Assembly: GCF_024753545.1 (NCBI RefSeq)
Contig: NZ_JANTOO010000014.1
Location: forward strand, 496,001 to 560,000
Length of the DNA: 64,000 bases
Direction: 5' to 3'
Source: Lysinibacillus pinottii
Lineage (GTDB): Bacteria; Bacillota; Bacilli; Bacillales_A; Planococcaceae
Shown: in pieces, positions 35,537-44,719 of the stretch
How positions within the stretch are numbered: position 1 is the stretch's first letter
Layout: every line of letters begins with the position of its first letter
Notes under the pieces: model-generated
Databases searched by the model: none
Seen by the model: the letters and a program-made list of their open reading frames with translations, nothing else
What the model was told of the DNA's origin: nothing
Made by a program: the position numbers and the translations under genes

Positions 35537-35647
35537 CTACTTGGTTTCGTTTTCGAGTAATGCTTGTACAGCTTCTCGCCATAACAACGGCACTTGGTCA
35601 ACTGTTCGTAAATTCATTTTAATTAAATCCCAATATAGTTTTGCCAT
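35537..35647 (-). CDS. XkdX-like small phage protein
   Basis: 36 residues (begins MAKLYWDLIKMNLRTVDQVP, ends LLENETK). Size, position after the tail fibre and the pattern of an N-terminal aromatic helix followed by a short Val-Pro turn and a second helix match the XkdX family. The role is unknown. The ATG overlaps the stop of the upstream gene (TAATG), with AAGGAGG upstream. Confidence 0.7.
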   Translation of the reverse strand: MAKLYWDLIKMNLRTVDQVPLLWREAVQALLENETK

Positions 35648-36087
35648 TATAAAACCTCCTTAGTTGTTATTAATTCCGCCAATTCTGCAATAGCTACTTG
35701 ATTTTCTATTTTGTCTTGTTGCTGTGCCTCTGCTGATTCAGCTAACGCTAATTTCAATTCATTATTTTCAACTTTTAGTTCTTCTTTTTCTTGCAGTAAC
35801 CGCTCAACCATTGTTGATAATGGCGTGCTGAAACTCGGATACTCAAAAAGAACTTGACGAGTTTTCACGTCCATTTGCCATGACCTAGCTGTTTGAAAAT
35901 CTGACTGAAACTGTCCGAAATCTAGTTGGATAAAGTCAATAATTTCTGGATTCCTTGCTTGCAATACTGAATACATTGCAAAGTCCTGTTCTTTGGTTGT
36001 TGGTACTGCGTTAGCGTTTGGATTTTCGGGAATAGTTAAAACTACGTTCCCGGTTAATTTTTCGTAATAAAGTTTATGACCTAACAT
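35647..36087 (-). CDS. Tail-associated hypothetical protein (XkdW-like position)
   Basis: 146 residues. The N-terminal beta part (LGHKLYYEKLTGNVVLTIPE) is followed by a coiled coil at about 95-140 with Glu/Gln/Lys heptads. Proteins of this type sit between fibre and XkdX genes in Bacillus phages and PBSX. No function is known. GGAGGGG precedes the ATG. Confidence 0.6.
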   Translation of the reverse strand: MLGHKLYYEKLTGNVVLTIPENPNANAVPTTKEQDFAMYSVLQARNPEIIDFIQLDFGQFQSDFQTARSWQMDVKTRQVLFEYPSFSTPLSTMVERLLQEKEELKVENNELKLALAESAEAQQQDKIENQVAIAELAELITTKEVL

Positions 36088-36105
36088 AATATTACCCCTC
36101 CATTT

Positions 36106-37440
36106 TTAAATGATTACGCATGTCCAATAAATTTGACAATATATGTTTCCATCGTTCATATCTAAATAATCAGTCGGGCCGCCTCTTATGGTATATCTTG
36201 CTACATATACTTTTGCAGCAGAATCGTAAGTTGTATCTATATTCATGATTATATATCTATTAGAACCATAGGTAGTAAAGCTACCAGAAGTAGCGTTTGC
36301 TGCTCCGTTACCGTGCGCCGCCTTTCGTGAAGCCGCCGTATTTACATATTGATCCCATGTCAATCCGGCCGCCCATCCAACAGGTTTAAAACCGGCCGGG
36401 AAATTCCACGTTACCGTATAAGTCGGTTGTCTATCACGCCAATCTGTAAAGTTGTGAGTAACTATTGAAATATCGTATTCTGACGGTGCTGTCCCAACTA
36501 CTCCAAATATATTTACTCCTTTTTTGATGTTAGAAGCTAATAAGTGTGGGCTCCCCTCAACATATCCAGTTCCATCATGGACACCTTTTAATATCGCTTT
36601 ATTCGTGGTTCCTGGTATAATAATCTGCTTTCCTATTTCCACCTCGCTTTCACCCTGTAAGATAAAAGCCCCGTCACGGTAGCGAACAGTATAAACACCG
36701 TTAACAATACCATTACTAAACGGTGTACCATTCGCTTTCTTGATAGGGATAGCACCTAATCCATTTATGTTTAATGACATTGCTGCAGTGCTGTTTAATT
36801 TAACAGGAAACGACACACCCAAACCGTTTTTATAGCTTGGTATAGCTTCATGTGTTGCGGTTAAAGTGTTTGCTGTACCCTCTACTTTTTCTATCCATTT
36901 AATGTTTGATGGATCTGTAATATGTTGATTAAGCTGTTGTTGTAAATTTTCAAGTCCTGAAACAACAGTGGCAACTTTATCATCTACATATTTTTCACTT
37001 GCATAAATAACAGAAGGATCGATTTTCAATGTGACAGCGCTTGTATTAGTCACTTCAAAGACAGTTTTAACAGTGAGCTCTTTGATACTACCTTCTGAAA
37101 AAGTAGGCTTGTATGTCTGTGGTAATTTACCAATTGCTAACAAAACATTATTCTCATCAAAAATACCAAGTTCTCGAATTTCAAAACCTCCAACCGTTCC
37201 TGGTATGACGGCTTTAACAACAATCCAATTAGGATTGTCCGGATCGGTTGTAACAGATGATGCATTACCAATCCACTTTTGATTGCGTAGCGCTGTAGCT
37301 TCTTTTGTTGGTGTGTAATAGGCACCATTACTATCACCTACACCTAATTTCGCGAAATTTACTTGTTTTTGAGTAATTGTGGCATTTGCCACAGCTGCTA
37401 AGCCAGCGTTTGTAAGTATTGTGTCAAATTTTTCGCTCAA
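36106..37440 (-). CDS. Phage tail fibre/tail-collar protein (P2 gpH position)
   Basis: 444 residues. The N-terminal ~150 residues (MSEKFDTILTNAGLAAVANA, FAKLGVGDSNGAYYTP, GFEIRELGIFDENNVLLAIG) are the DUF3751-type tail-collar domain that joins fibres to the baseplate. A short helical neck and a beta-rich distal part with Gly-rich loops follow. The distal half should bind the host surface. TTG start with GAGGGGG upstream. It follows gpI as in P2. Confidence 0.85.
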   Translation of the reverse strand: MSEKFDTILTNAGLAAVANATITQKQVNFAKLGVGDSNGAYYTPTKEATALRNQKWIGNASSVTTDPDNPNWIVVKAVIPGTVGGFEIRELGIFDENNVLLAIGKLPQTYKPTFSEGSIKELTVKTVFEVTNTSAVTLKIDPSVIYASEKYVDDKVATVVSGLENLQQQLNQHITDPSNIKWIEKVEGTANTLTATHEAIPSYKNGLGVSFPVKLNSTAAMSLNINGLGAIPIKKANGTPFSNGIVNGVYTVRYRDGAFILQGESEVEIGKQIIIPGTTNKAILKGVHDGTGYVEGSPHLLASNIKKGVNIFGVVGTAPSEYDISIVTHNFTDWRDRQPTYTVTWNFPAGFKPVGWAAGLTWDQYVNTAASRKAAHGNGAANATSGSFTTYGSNRYIIMNIDTTYDSAAKVYVARYTIRGGPTDYLDMNDGNIYCQIYWTCVII

Positions 37441-37441
37441 T

Positions 37442-38089
37442 TCAATTTCCCCCTCTCGGATATACGGTTAGATTTTCAGAGCTTACTGTATTAGCAGCTG
37501 CTATTTTAATTTTTGAGTTCGATGACAAGTCTGTAGCTATATATGGATACACCACAATTTCTTCTGCAGTAAGTGTTGCAGAACCTACATAAATATTGTT
37601 TTGCCTTGAAGTTAAATTAATATCGAGTACTTCAAGCCATGACCGATTGTTTTTGTATGTTTTAATTAAACGCTCCAGAAGTTGGATTGTAGCATTGTCA
37701 ACACCTCTATCAGATACATCTATACTTGCCTTGAAATAATAAGGATCTCCATCGTATTCGTACCACTCTTCTATTTTTCCATCCAAATTCAGTAATTCAA
37801 ATACACGTAACAACGCAAATTTTGTCCCTTTCTTTCGATGCACATGTAAAGCATTTCTTACAACGTTTTTCTTTTCTTCTAGTGTAAGTCCTTCGTAAAA
37901 ATCCACATGTTTCTCAAAAGCTAAAAAATCGACTAACAGACTTGGTGCATCTTTTAATAAATATAGATTTGAAATAGCTCGGAACTCGTCATACAACTGT
38001 GTAATTTGAATTTCAAAAGCTTCTGTTAAAGCAACTGTGAAGGGATCGTTTTGTAATGAATAGGGTAACAGCTTTGTTAAATCAGTCAT
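37442..38089 (-). CDS. Phage tail protein I (baseplate, P2 gpI)
   Basis: 215 residues. The N-terminal half matches gpI (LTKLLPYSLQNDPFTVALTE, LLVDFLAFEKHVDFYEG, HRKKGTKFALLRVFELL). It is part of the baseplate wedge/hub of contractile tails. The start is ATG at 38089 with GGGG upstream, overlapping gpJ by 8 bp. Confidence 0.88.
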   Translation of the reverse strand: MTDLTKLLPYSLQNDPFTVALTEAFEIQITQLYDEFRAISNLYLLKDAPSLLVDFLAFEKHVDFYEGLTLEEKKNVVRNALHVHRKKGTKFALLRVFELLNLDGKIEEWYEYDGDPYYFKASIDVSDRGVDNATIQLLERLIKTYKNNRSWLEVLDINLTSRQNNIYVGSATLTAEEIVVYPYIATDLSSNSKIKIAAANTVSSENLTVYPRGGN

Positions 38090-39212
38090 CAATGAACCCC
38101 ATAAACGTTAATTTTGGTTCGTTCGCAACAGCAATTTTTGTCTTTTCAATTTCTGTATAGTTCACCCCGATTACCTCCACACGCTCTGCCAATTTTTCAG
38201 ATTTTGTACTTTTCAACCTTTTCACCACTTCACTTGGATTGACATCACGACCAAGCTTGGACCGTTGCCAAACCAAATATGTTTGATACTCAGTGTCGAT
38301 TTTCTGCATGAGCTCATCTGCTACCGTTGCTTTGCTGTTTGGTAGCCAATACTGTACTTCTAAATCAAAATTTTGTACGTCAGGAATAGTTGCTATGACA
38401 TTGTCAGTGAGTGGTCTAATGTTCTCTGCAGAACAAATGGCCAAGATTTTATCTAGATGTTGTTGTGTAGGAATCTCACCATTTTTAAGTAAGGCCACAA
38501 TGCGCGTTACACCTGGTGAAGGACTGTCTACCTCTACATCCACAATGTCTTGACTAGATGTTAATGCATAATATTTATAAGCTAAATCAGGACCAGCTAC
38601 TGAAAACTTCTCAGGAGCCAAGCGAATACGTTCTGCATATGGATCATCTTCTTCTATTTCTGCCCCACCACTCGATACAACCGTGTTAACAACCGATTTA
38701 ACATAGGGTAAAGGATCAACTAGTGTAACTGTCTCACCAGGTAAATAATCGTTGCCGATTTCACCTACTTCTGTGCAAGTTACTGGCAGTTCAATGTAAT
38801 TAGTATCAATAGGTACTACCGCAATTCTGGTAGTCTGGAAATAAACATCTGCAATTTTTACCCTTGTTCCTTGTGGTATTGGCAAAGCCACACCCCTAGC
38901 AGTCTCTAAATTGAATCCTATTACGGTAGTAGCTGCTCTTTCTTCTAGTCTTGGTGTGTCTAATTCGTCACCTTTTAAATCAAGCATATCGTCTGATGCA
39001 TACGCCAACAGCATTTGCTTCAATGCATGTTCAGCTCGATTTCGTTCAAATGTTACAAAGACGGCCAACGATTCAACAAGCTTTCGCCTTGGATCAGCAC
39101 GCTGAAACTCTTGTCCTGTCTTATCGTTTATATGCTGCAACATTTCACTGACAATGGATTCAGGAGACTTCTCGAAAAACGATATATCAGGTAAATTAAA
39201 TCTATTCGCCAT
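38082..39212 (-). CDS. Baseplate assembly protein J (P2 gpJ)
   Basis: 376 residues. The Baseplate_J family pattern includes NRFNLPDISFFEKSPE, an N-terminal helical part, and the conserved GARGVALPIPQGTRV-like region and PGETVTLVDPLPYV. It forms the main baseplate wedge. It overlaps gp25 upstream and gpI downstream by about 10 bp each, indicating tight coupling. Confidence 0.92.
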   Translation of the reverse strand: MANRFNLPDISFFEKSPESIVSEMLQHINDKTGQEFQRADPRRKLVESLAVFVTFERNRAEHALKQMLLAYASDDMLDLKGDELDTPRLEERAATTVIGFNLETARGVALPIPQGTRVKIADVYFQTTRIAVVPIDTNYIELPVTCTEVGEIGNDYLPGETVTLVDPLPYVKSVVNTVVSSGGAEIEEDDPYAERIRLAPEKFSVAGPDLAYKYYALTSSQDIVDVEVDSPSPGVTRIVALLKNGEIPTQQHLDKILAICSAENIRPLTDNVIATIPDVQNFDLEVQYWLPNSKATVADELMQKIDTEYQTYLVWQRSKLGRDVNPSEVVKRLKSTKSEKLAERVEVIGVNYTEIEKTKIAVANEPKLTFMGFIDD

Positions 39213-39504
39213 TCACAGACACCTGCACTTTCGCCTTGAAAATACCTTGTTCGGCATCCCCTGTAATTTCAATTGCTTCTATAACAGCTCTTGGCTCAAA
39301 TTGGTTAACAGCCCCCACTACCCTTGCACTATACATGGCTTTAAGGATTGGGAGGGGTCTATCAACAACTAATTCTATGCCAAACCCACGGTCCAAAGGG
39401 CAGTCCATTGCAACAGTAGACATAATAAAAGCGACATTCTGCAGTACCTCTTGTACGCCTGTCGCTCCGTAATCTATTTCTTTCATGGCTTCTACTTCAT
39501 ACAA
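39202..39504 (-). CDS. gpW/gp25 family baseplate wedge protein
   Basis: A 100-residue gp25-like protein (QNVAFIMSTVAMDCPLDRGFG, LDxxFG-like motif around 41-48, FEPRAVIEAIEI). It joins gpJ in the baseplate and resembles T4 gp25. The TTG start has GGGAG upstream. Confidence 0.88.
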   Translation of the reverse strand: MYEVEAMKEIDYGATGVQEVLQNVAFIMSTVAMDCPLDRGFGIELVVDRPLPILKAMYSARVVGAVNQFEPRAVIEAIEITGDAEQGIFKAKVQVSVNGE

Positions 39505-40179
39505 TTAACTCACTCCCTTGAACGTTGAATATTTTGTACTGGCTGTTATATACTTTCCACTGCCAAGATGATACCAATCACCCTTTTTCTCATACACTGT
39601 TAATGTATTGTTCTTTGATGCAATGCCAAGGATTTTATAACTTGTACCTGGTCCATTTCGAATATTAACCGACTGAACAGTTATGGTAATGGTTCCACTC
39701 TTTTTCTTCGATGTGTTGCTACTGTTACTTGCTGTTGCCTTTTTAGCAGTATTTTGAGTCGTCTTTTTAGTTGTTTTAATGGTGATGGGGTATTCCATCA
39801 TGTCCACTGTCACTTCGATACTAAGGACATTCCCTCGGTTATCAATGTTTTTATACGTTTCGTTAATTTTGGTTATCACAAATGCGTTATTAGAAAAAGG
39901 ACGATTCCCTATAATCAGTACAGCCCTTTTTCCTTTTCGTACATAGTCACGCCATTTATCCAACTCTTTAATGGGGTTTACGCCCAAATCTGCACGTAAG
40001 ACCATATCAAATGTAATTGGATCAACTTCTGGTCCATCAAACTCCATGATCGGTTTTTGATGTTTAATTGCATGTTTAGTGTACCTGGCTTCTGTAGTCC
40101 GATTTAAATTATCGAATGTATGGATTTTATCTCGCGAAACTTCAAATACCAAATCCCCAAAGGTTCCGATTATGCCCAT
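39505..40179 (-). CDS. P2 gpU-like tail protein fused to a C-terminal SH3b domain
   Basis: 224 residues. Residues 1-135 match the P2 gpU family (GIIGTFGDLVFEVSRDKIHTF, DPITFDMVLRADLGVNP), a tail completion or terminator-type protein. A Thr/Lys/Ser linker (about 136-160) leads to a bacterial SH3 domain (VNIRNGPGTSYKILGIASK, about 168-224). SH3b domains usually bind wall peptides, so this fusion may help the tail engage the cell wall. TAGAGGTG precedes the ATG. Confidence 0.82.
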   Translation of the reverse strand: MGIIGTFGDLVFEVSRDKIHTFDNLNRTTEARYTKHAIKHQKPIMEFDGPEVDPITFDMVLRADLGVNPIKELDKWRDYVRKGKRAVLIIGNRPFSNNAFVITKINETYKNIDNRGNVLSIEVTVDMMEYPITIKTTKKTTQNTAKKATASNSSNTSKKKSGTITITVQSVNIRNGPGTSYKILGIASKNNTLTVYEKKGDWYHLGSGKYITASTKYSTFKGVS

Positions 40180-40189
40180 AAAATCACCT

Positions 40190-40381
40190 CTATTCTAATT
40201 CCCCTAACATATAGCTTTTGCCATTAGAGAAAGAGCAGACAACAGTCGCATCTATTTCTGGTAACGTCGTACCTTTAAAAACTTGTATTTCTCCTGAAAC
40301 CATATCATTACTTTCTAAGCGTTTCACACGAATAGTTCTTGCTGCAGCATCAACATTTACAACTTGGCATTCCTCTAACAT
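40190..40381 (-). CDS. Mini baseplate OB-fold protein (gpV-like)
   Basis: 63 residues starting MLEECQVVNVDAAARTIRVK. The pattern of beta strands and the final SFSNGKSYMLGELE resemble the N-terminal OB domain of P2 gpV. There is no spike helix or tip domain. The ATG at 40381 overlaps the gpD stop (TGATG) and has GGAGGG upstream; this decides the start over 40399. Confidence 0.6.
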   Translation of the reverse strand: MLEECQVVNVDAAARTIRVKRLESNDMVSGEIQVFKGTTLPEIDATVVCSFSNGKSYMLGELE

Positions 40382-41397
40382 CAATATCCCTCCAGGCATC
40401 TTCGTAAATATAGGGTAGTGGAGGAATCATTTTGAATCACCTGTGAAGCAATGTACTTTCCATTTAGTTTCCCAAACTCTACTAAATTGAATGTCATTCC
40501 TGCGTATAAAGGCACCAATGAATATACTTTTAAAGTGACAGTAGTAGCCTCTCTGTTTTTTTCTCTAAGTTTTTTCTTGGCTATTCGTAATGCTTCTGCT
40601 TGTGATGACACCTGTTGTTTCACATTTAAAACTCGACCTGTTTTAGGTGGATTTTTAGGCGTGAAAGTAGCCGAAATGGTTTTCTTTTTTAACGTATGTG
40701 TCACTTTGCAAGCCTTGTATGTGTCGTGTAATGTATTTGTAAAGCTTCGTTCGATTACTTTTATTACATCCGTTTCTTTGCTTTTACGTCTGATGTAATA
40801 CTTAGCTTCTTGTTTTTCATAATCTTCTTCATTTAGGACCACAATGCTGTTATTAGCGATTTTTAAGCAAAGCCCTTCATCTTTACATAGACGATAAATA
40901 AAAGCTAAATCAGTTTCGTTGTCTTGTTCAATTCGATCTTTTGTAGGGTTTTCTGACGATTGCCATACAAGTTTCATGCCGTTCCTCTTTGCAATTTCAC
41001 TAAACACACTTTTTAACTTTACTTTTTCCCAAGCTTTACTCTTATGTTCCCCACGCAAACTCGACTTCTCGGATGTTGCCAGGGCCATAATGGTTATGGT
41101 TGATTCATTCCCACTGATTGTATCCACTTCAAATTTCCCTATCTTTTGTTTGAAAGAATCACCTTCCCAGTTCAATTTCTCAATATCTGCTTGTATAAGA
41201 GATCCTTTAGACGGAAACCATGCCCCCAACCATAAGGCTTCTGAATCCTCTAACTCAATATTCAAATCATCAATTTCCCCAGATAAGTGATCTGTATATG
41301 TCCAAGAAATTAAATGTTTACTTAACGTTTCATTTATATTTTGATGGTTGTACAGAATATTGAGCCGTGTACTTTTTGCAATCTTTGTTGTACTCAT
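40381..41397 (-). CDS. Phage late control/tail hub protein D (gpD)
   Basis: 338 residues of the phage GpD (VgrG N-terminal/T4 gp27-like) hub family: WTYTDHLSGEIDDLNIELED, LGAWFPSKGSLIQADIE, and LKSVFSEIAKRNGMKLVW. In P2 the gene follows U and X. It overlaps gpX by 4 bp. It forms the hub on which the spike sits. Confidence 0.9.
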   Translation of the reverse strand: MSTTKIAKSTRLNILYNHQNINETLSKHLISWTYTDHLSGEIDDLNIELEDSEALWLGAWFPSKGSLIQADIEKLNWEGDSFKQKIGKFEVDTISGNESTITIMALATSEKSSLRGEHKSKAWEKVKLKSVFSEIAKRNGMKLVWQSSENPTKDRIEQDNETDLAFIYRLCKDEGLCLKIANNSIVVLNEEDYEKQEAKYYIRRKSKETDVIKVIERSFTNTLHDTYKACKVTHTLKKKTISATFTPKNPPKTGRVLNVKQQVSSQAEALRIAKKKLREKNREATTVTLKVYSLVPLYAGMTFNLVEFGKLNGKYIASQVIQNDSSTTLYLRRCLEGY

Positions 41398-41609
41398 AGT
41401 TCTTCATCCTCCCCTAACCACTCAGGGCGTTCTGTCACATCTTCAAGCAAAATATCTGGAACATTTAATATAACCCCACCACTAAAGATTAAAGTGTCTT
41501 TGCATTGAGGATTTGCGTCAAATAAAAGAGGAAGCAAGTATTCGCTTCCCCACAATTTGTATGCTATTAAGTCCCACGTTTCGCCTTGGGTAGTTCGGTA
41601 ACTATTCAT
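41394..41609 (-). CDS. Tail protein X (LysM-like, P2 gpX)
   Basis: 71 residues. YRTTQGETWDLIAYKLWGSE and FSGGVILNVPDI fit the gpX family, which has a LysM-like fold in the baseplate. The start is the ATG at 41609, supported by AGGAGG; it overlaps the tape-measure end by 8 bp. Confidence 0.88.
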   Translation of the reverse strand: MNSYRTTQGETWDLIAYKLWGSEYLLPLLFDANPQCKDTLIFSGGVILNVPDILLEDVTERPEWLGEDEEL

Positions 41610-44553
41610 ATTGCGTCCTCCTAGATGGTGTGCCACCAGGTACTGATGCATTTTTAACGCGCGATGCTAAATTATTTAACTCAGCAATCACATTTTGCGT
41701 AGCAGTTTGAATACCTTGCATACTATTAAACAGGCTAGTCGCATTTGCAATGACTGCAGCTAATGTGGACATATTCGACGTGGATTGATCAGTAGCCATT
41801 TTCAATGAATAAAATGATGTCACAAACGAAGTACTGACTTGGCCAGTATACATTGTCAAATTACCCATATTAGCAGCTGTAATACTTGCACTATTTTGTA
41901 TAGACATAAAAGAAGTACCTACCGTTGTGCTAGCTAGTCCTACCCCTGTTGCTAACTGCATCATATTTGTGTCGACTAGTTTTGCATTGGTAGACATGGC
42001 TGTTATGGCTGTACTTGTAGTTTCAAAGGTAGTCGCTAATTTAGTAGCAGATGTATTTAAAGCCGTGGTATCAAGACCTTTTTTAGCATCAGCACTTGTA
42101 CTTGGTGCCTTACTAGGTGTAGGTTCAGATTTACTTACAGCTGCAGTTTTAGGTTCACTACTACCTCTCACTGTATCTACGGCTTTTCCTCCAAACCATC
42201 TACCGCCTACATATCCAACTGCTCCGCCTAACAGTCCGCCAACAGCAGTGCCAATACCTGGTGCGATGGCTGTACCAATGGCAGCACCTAATTTCGCACC
42301 ACCTAAACCGCCAGCCAGACCACCAGCCGTTTCCCCTGTCGCCTTCACTTTGTCATTTGATTTATAAATGCTATATGCATCCATAGCAAGGCTCAGTGGC
42401 AACATGGCTCTACCACCTGCCTTACTTATCTTACTCCACATGCCACCTGTCCGAGGGGGAGTAGTTGCAACAGGTGCTGGCGTAGTAGGTGTTGATCTAG
42501 GTGGTGTCACTGAGCCTGTTCGGGACGGTGCTGGACTTGTTGTTGCCGTAGTTTGTCTATTTCCACCGCCATATGGTGTAACTGTACCTGTTTGACTCGG
42601 ACCCATACTACTATTATTAGATGGTGCTGGACTCGCTGTTGCCGTGGTTGGTCTGTTTCCACCGCCATAGGACGTAATTGTGCCCGTTTGACTTGGACCC
42701 ATACTGCCACCGTTACTTCCTGAATTGGAAGGTGCCGGACTAGATGTCGCTGTAGTTGTAGGAGGCGTTTGATTTGCTGAACGTCTAGATTTATACAAAT
42801 CTTTGCCCCATCTACCTGCCCCAATAGCTCCCTTAACTAGTGTGCCTCCACCCATCATCCAAGCTGCCGCACCTAGCCCTAGTGCTCCGCTAAAATTACC
42901 ATCAAGAGCACTGGAAACTGCCCCACTTGCTGCTCCAGTTAGCCCCGCAATCCACGCCTTACCCGCGATTGTTCCCAATTGCGTAAAAATCCGTCCCATT
43001 GCTTCGCCACCTGAACCAGATAACCAAGTTTCTACTTTTTTAATGGCTGTATTTAACATGTATTCTACTTTTTCGCCCACATCCATATTGCTAAATAATT
43101 CATACTTTTGAAGCTCTTTATTATATTGGTTAATCGCCTTTTGAGCATCTTGTGGGTCCATGTTTGGTTCTATTTTGGGTTTAATTGGTTTTGATGTACT
43201 AAATGGTGCAGTAATATCACTTAGAATCTTTGCTGTAGCTTTACCTGCTTTTTCAATACTGCCCATGTTCTGATCAAGATTTCCCGTTATTCCATCGAAA
43301 AACTTTTGAAATACCGGCAAGACTGGTTTCATAAATTTGATTTGGGCACCCTCGATACTACTTTTTAAAAGTTGAAGGGAACCCGCATAGTTATCTACCA
43401 TAGTTGCAGACATTTTTGCTGCAGTTCCATCTGACTTCTCTAATGCCGTTGTCATTTTTTGAAGTTCATCTGACCCAGTTGAAAGTAGAATAGCCCAATG
43501 TTTAAATGCTTCTGCACCGAAGAGTGTTTGTAGCGTACTAACTCGCTGCTTATCACTCATCCCTGCTGTACCTTTTTCTATCTCTTTTATCAGAGAAGGA
43601 AGTGACTTCATTTTTCCTTGAGCATCAAAAAACTCCATGCCTAATTTTTTTGTTTTTTCCGCTATTTTACCTTTGTCCTCGGCTAATCGACCCATTGAGC
43701 TAGCAAATGCTTGACCTGCAACTGAACCCTTCAAACCTTGGTTAGCAAGTGCCATCATTGCTGCAGAAGTTTCTTCAAGGGACCATTTAAATTGATTTGC
43801 GGTAGGAGCTGCATATTTCATAGCTTCGCCAATCATCTCAACATTTGTATTAGCGTTAGCTTGAGCATATGCAAATACGTCTGCAGCATGTCCTGCTTTA
43901 TCCGCGCCCATACTAAACGCTTGCATCGTATCACTCGTTATATCTGCTGCTCGACCTAAGTCCATAGCACCTGCTGCCGCAAGATTTAGCATACCAGGCA
44001 TTGCCGAAATGATTGCATCTGTTTTCCAACCAGCTAATGCTAGATATTCCATACCCTCTGCAGCTTGAGTAGCAGAAAATACTGTTGATTTACCAAGGTT
44101 TTGTGCCGTGTCATCGAGTCTTGTCAAATCAGTACCTGTTGCACCAGATATAGCAGAAACTTTAGACATTTGCTGTTGGAAATTCCCCGCTGTATTAAGT
44201 GACGACATTGCTATACCTGTAGCAGTTGCTGCTACTCCAACTGCCGCTACACTTGCCACTGTTTTTGTTGTATTCATCCCATTGTTAAACGTGCTCTTTA
44301 AAGCAGTGATTCGTCTTTGGCTATTTTCGAGTTGCCTTAATTCGCGAGACAACCTAGCTGTACTCTCAGCATACTGTGATTGGTGAATAGTACCTTGCCT
44401 AAAATCACGACCTAAACGATTCATTTCTTGTTGTATAGCTCTCGCTCTACTACTTAAATCGTTTAATCTTGAAGTAGCACCCCTGAAAGATGAAGTCAAA
44501 GAGCTGCCGATAGCACCGTTTATTTGAACAGTTGTTTCAAATGTTCTCGACAC
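41602..44553 (-). CDS. Phage tail tape measure protein
   Basis: 983 residues. The N-terminal coiled coil and TP901-family core (residues 100-400) contain VSAISGATGTDLTRLDDTA, SMGADKAGHAADVFAYAQA and GLKGSVAGQAFASSMGRLAE. Hydrophobic Gly/Ala-rich segments at about 560-590 and 735-790 may act in DNA passage. Residues about 600-710 are a Ser/Thr/Pro-rich linker with imperfect internal repeats. The protein sets tail length. The GTG start overlaps the stop of the frameshift product (TAGTG). Confidence 0.93.
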   Translation of the reverse strand: MSRTFETTVQINGAIGSSLTSSFRGATSRLNDLSSRARAIQQEMNRLGRDFRQGTIHQSQYAESTARLSRELRQLENSQRRITALKSTFNNGMNTTKTVASVAAVGVAATATGIAMSSLNTAGNFQQQMSKVSAISGATGTDLTRLDDTAQNLGKSTVFSATQAAEGMEYLALAGWKTDAIISAMPGMLNLAAAGAMDLGRAADITSDTMQAFSMGADKAGHAADVFAYAQANANTNVEMIGEAMKYAAPTANQFKWSLEETSAAMMALANQGLKGSVAGQAFASSMGRLAEDKGKIAEKTKKLGMEFFDAQGKMKSLPSLIKEIEKGTAGMSDKQRVSTLQTLFGAEAFKHWAILLSTGSDELQKMTTALEKSDGTAAKMSATMVDNYAGSLQLLKSSIEGAQIKFMKPVLPVFQKFFDGITGNLDQNMGSIEKAGKATAKILSDITAPFSTSKPIKPKIEPNMDPQDAQKAINQYNKELQKYELFSNMDVGEKVEYMLNTAIKKVETWLSGSGGEAMGRIFTQLGTIAGKAWIAGLTGAASGAVSSALDGNFSGALGLGAAAWMMGGGTLVKGAIGAGRWGKDLYKSRRSANQTPPTTTATSSPAPSNSGSNGGSMGPSQTGTITSYGGGNRPTTATASPAPSNNSSMGPSQTGTVTPYGGGNRQTTATTSPAPSRTGSVTPPRSTPTTPAPVATTPPRTGGMWSKISKAGGRAMLPLSLAMDAYSIYKSNDKVKATGETAGGLAGGLGGAKLGAAIGTAIAPGIGTAVGGLLGGAVGYVGGRWFGGKAVDTVRGSSEPKTAAVSKSEPTPSKAPSTSADAKKGLDTTALNTSATKLATTFETTSTAITAMSTNAKLVDTNMMQLATGVGLASTTVGTSFMSIQNSASITAANMGNLTMYTGQVSTSFVTSFYSLKMATDQSTSNMSTLAAVIANATSLFNSMQGIQTATQNVIAELNNLASRVKNASVPGGTPSRRTQYE

Positions 44554-44719
44554 TACTTATCAGCTCCTTCCAATTCTTCAAATGCTTCTAACCAAGCATT
44601 CAAATCACCTACACTTTGTTTCTCCCAATACTCCATGCTGCCAGGAACACTTCTACCTAATTGTATAAAGAGTTTTCTATATTCCTTAGCGACATTGCTG
44701 CCTACCACTGAATGAAAAA
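44553..44719 (-). CDS. -1 frameshift extension of the tail assembly chaperone (P2 E')
   Basis: A frame with no start of its own covers 53 residues from the slippery site to a TAG at 44553-44555. It begins HSVVGSNVAKEYRKLF and includes MEYWEKQSVGDLNAWLEAFE. It lies -1 relative to the upstream 132-residue gene and fills the gap to the tape-measure gene exactly, as P2 E' does. The fusion would be about 182 residues. Confidence 0.75.

Noticed and set aside
38240..38275. CCAAGCTTGG palindrome as a third copy of the parS-like site
   Set aside because: It has different spacing and no central CG with the CCCAA/TTGGG arms; it lies in gpJ coding sequence.
41927..43111. Long plus-strand open frames opposite the tape measure gene
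   Set aside because: They mirror the Ala/Gly/Thr-rich coding strand and have no ribosome sites or recognisable domains.
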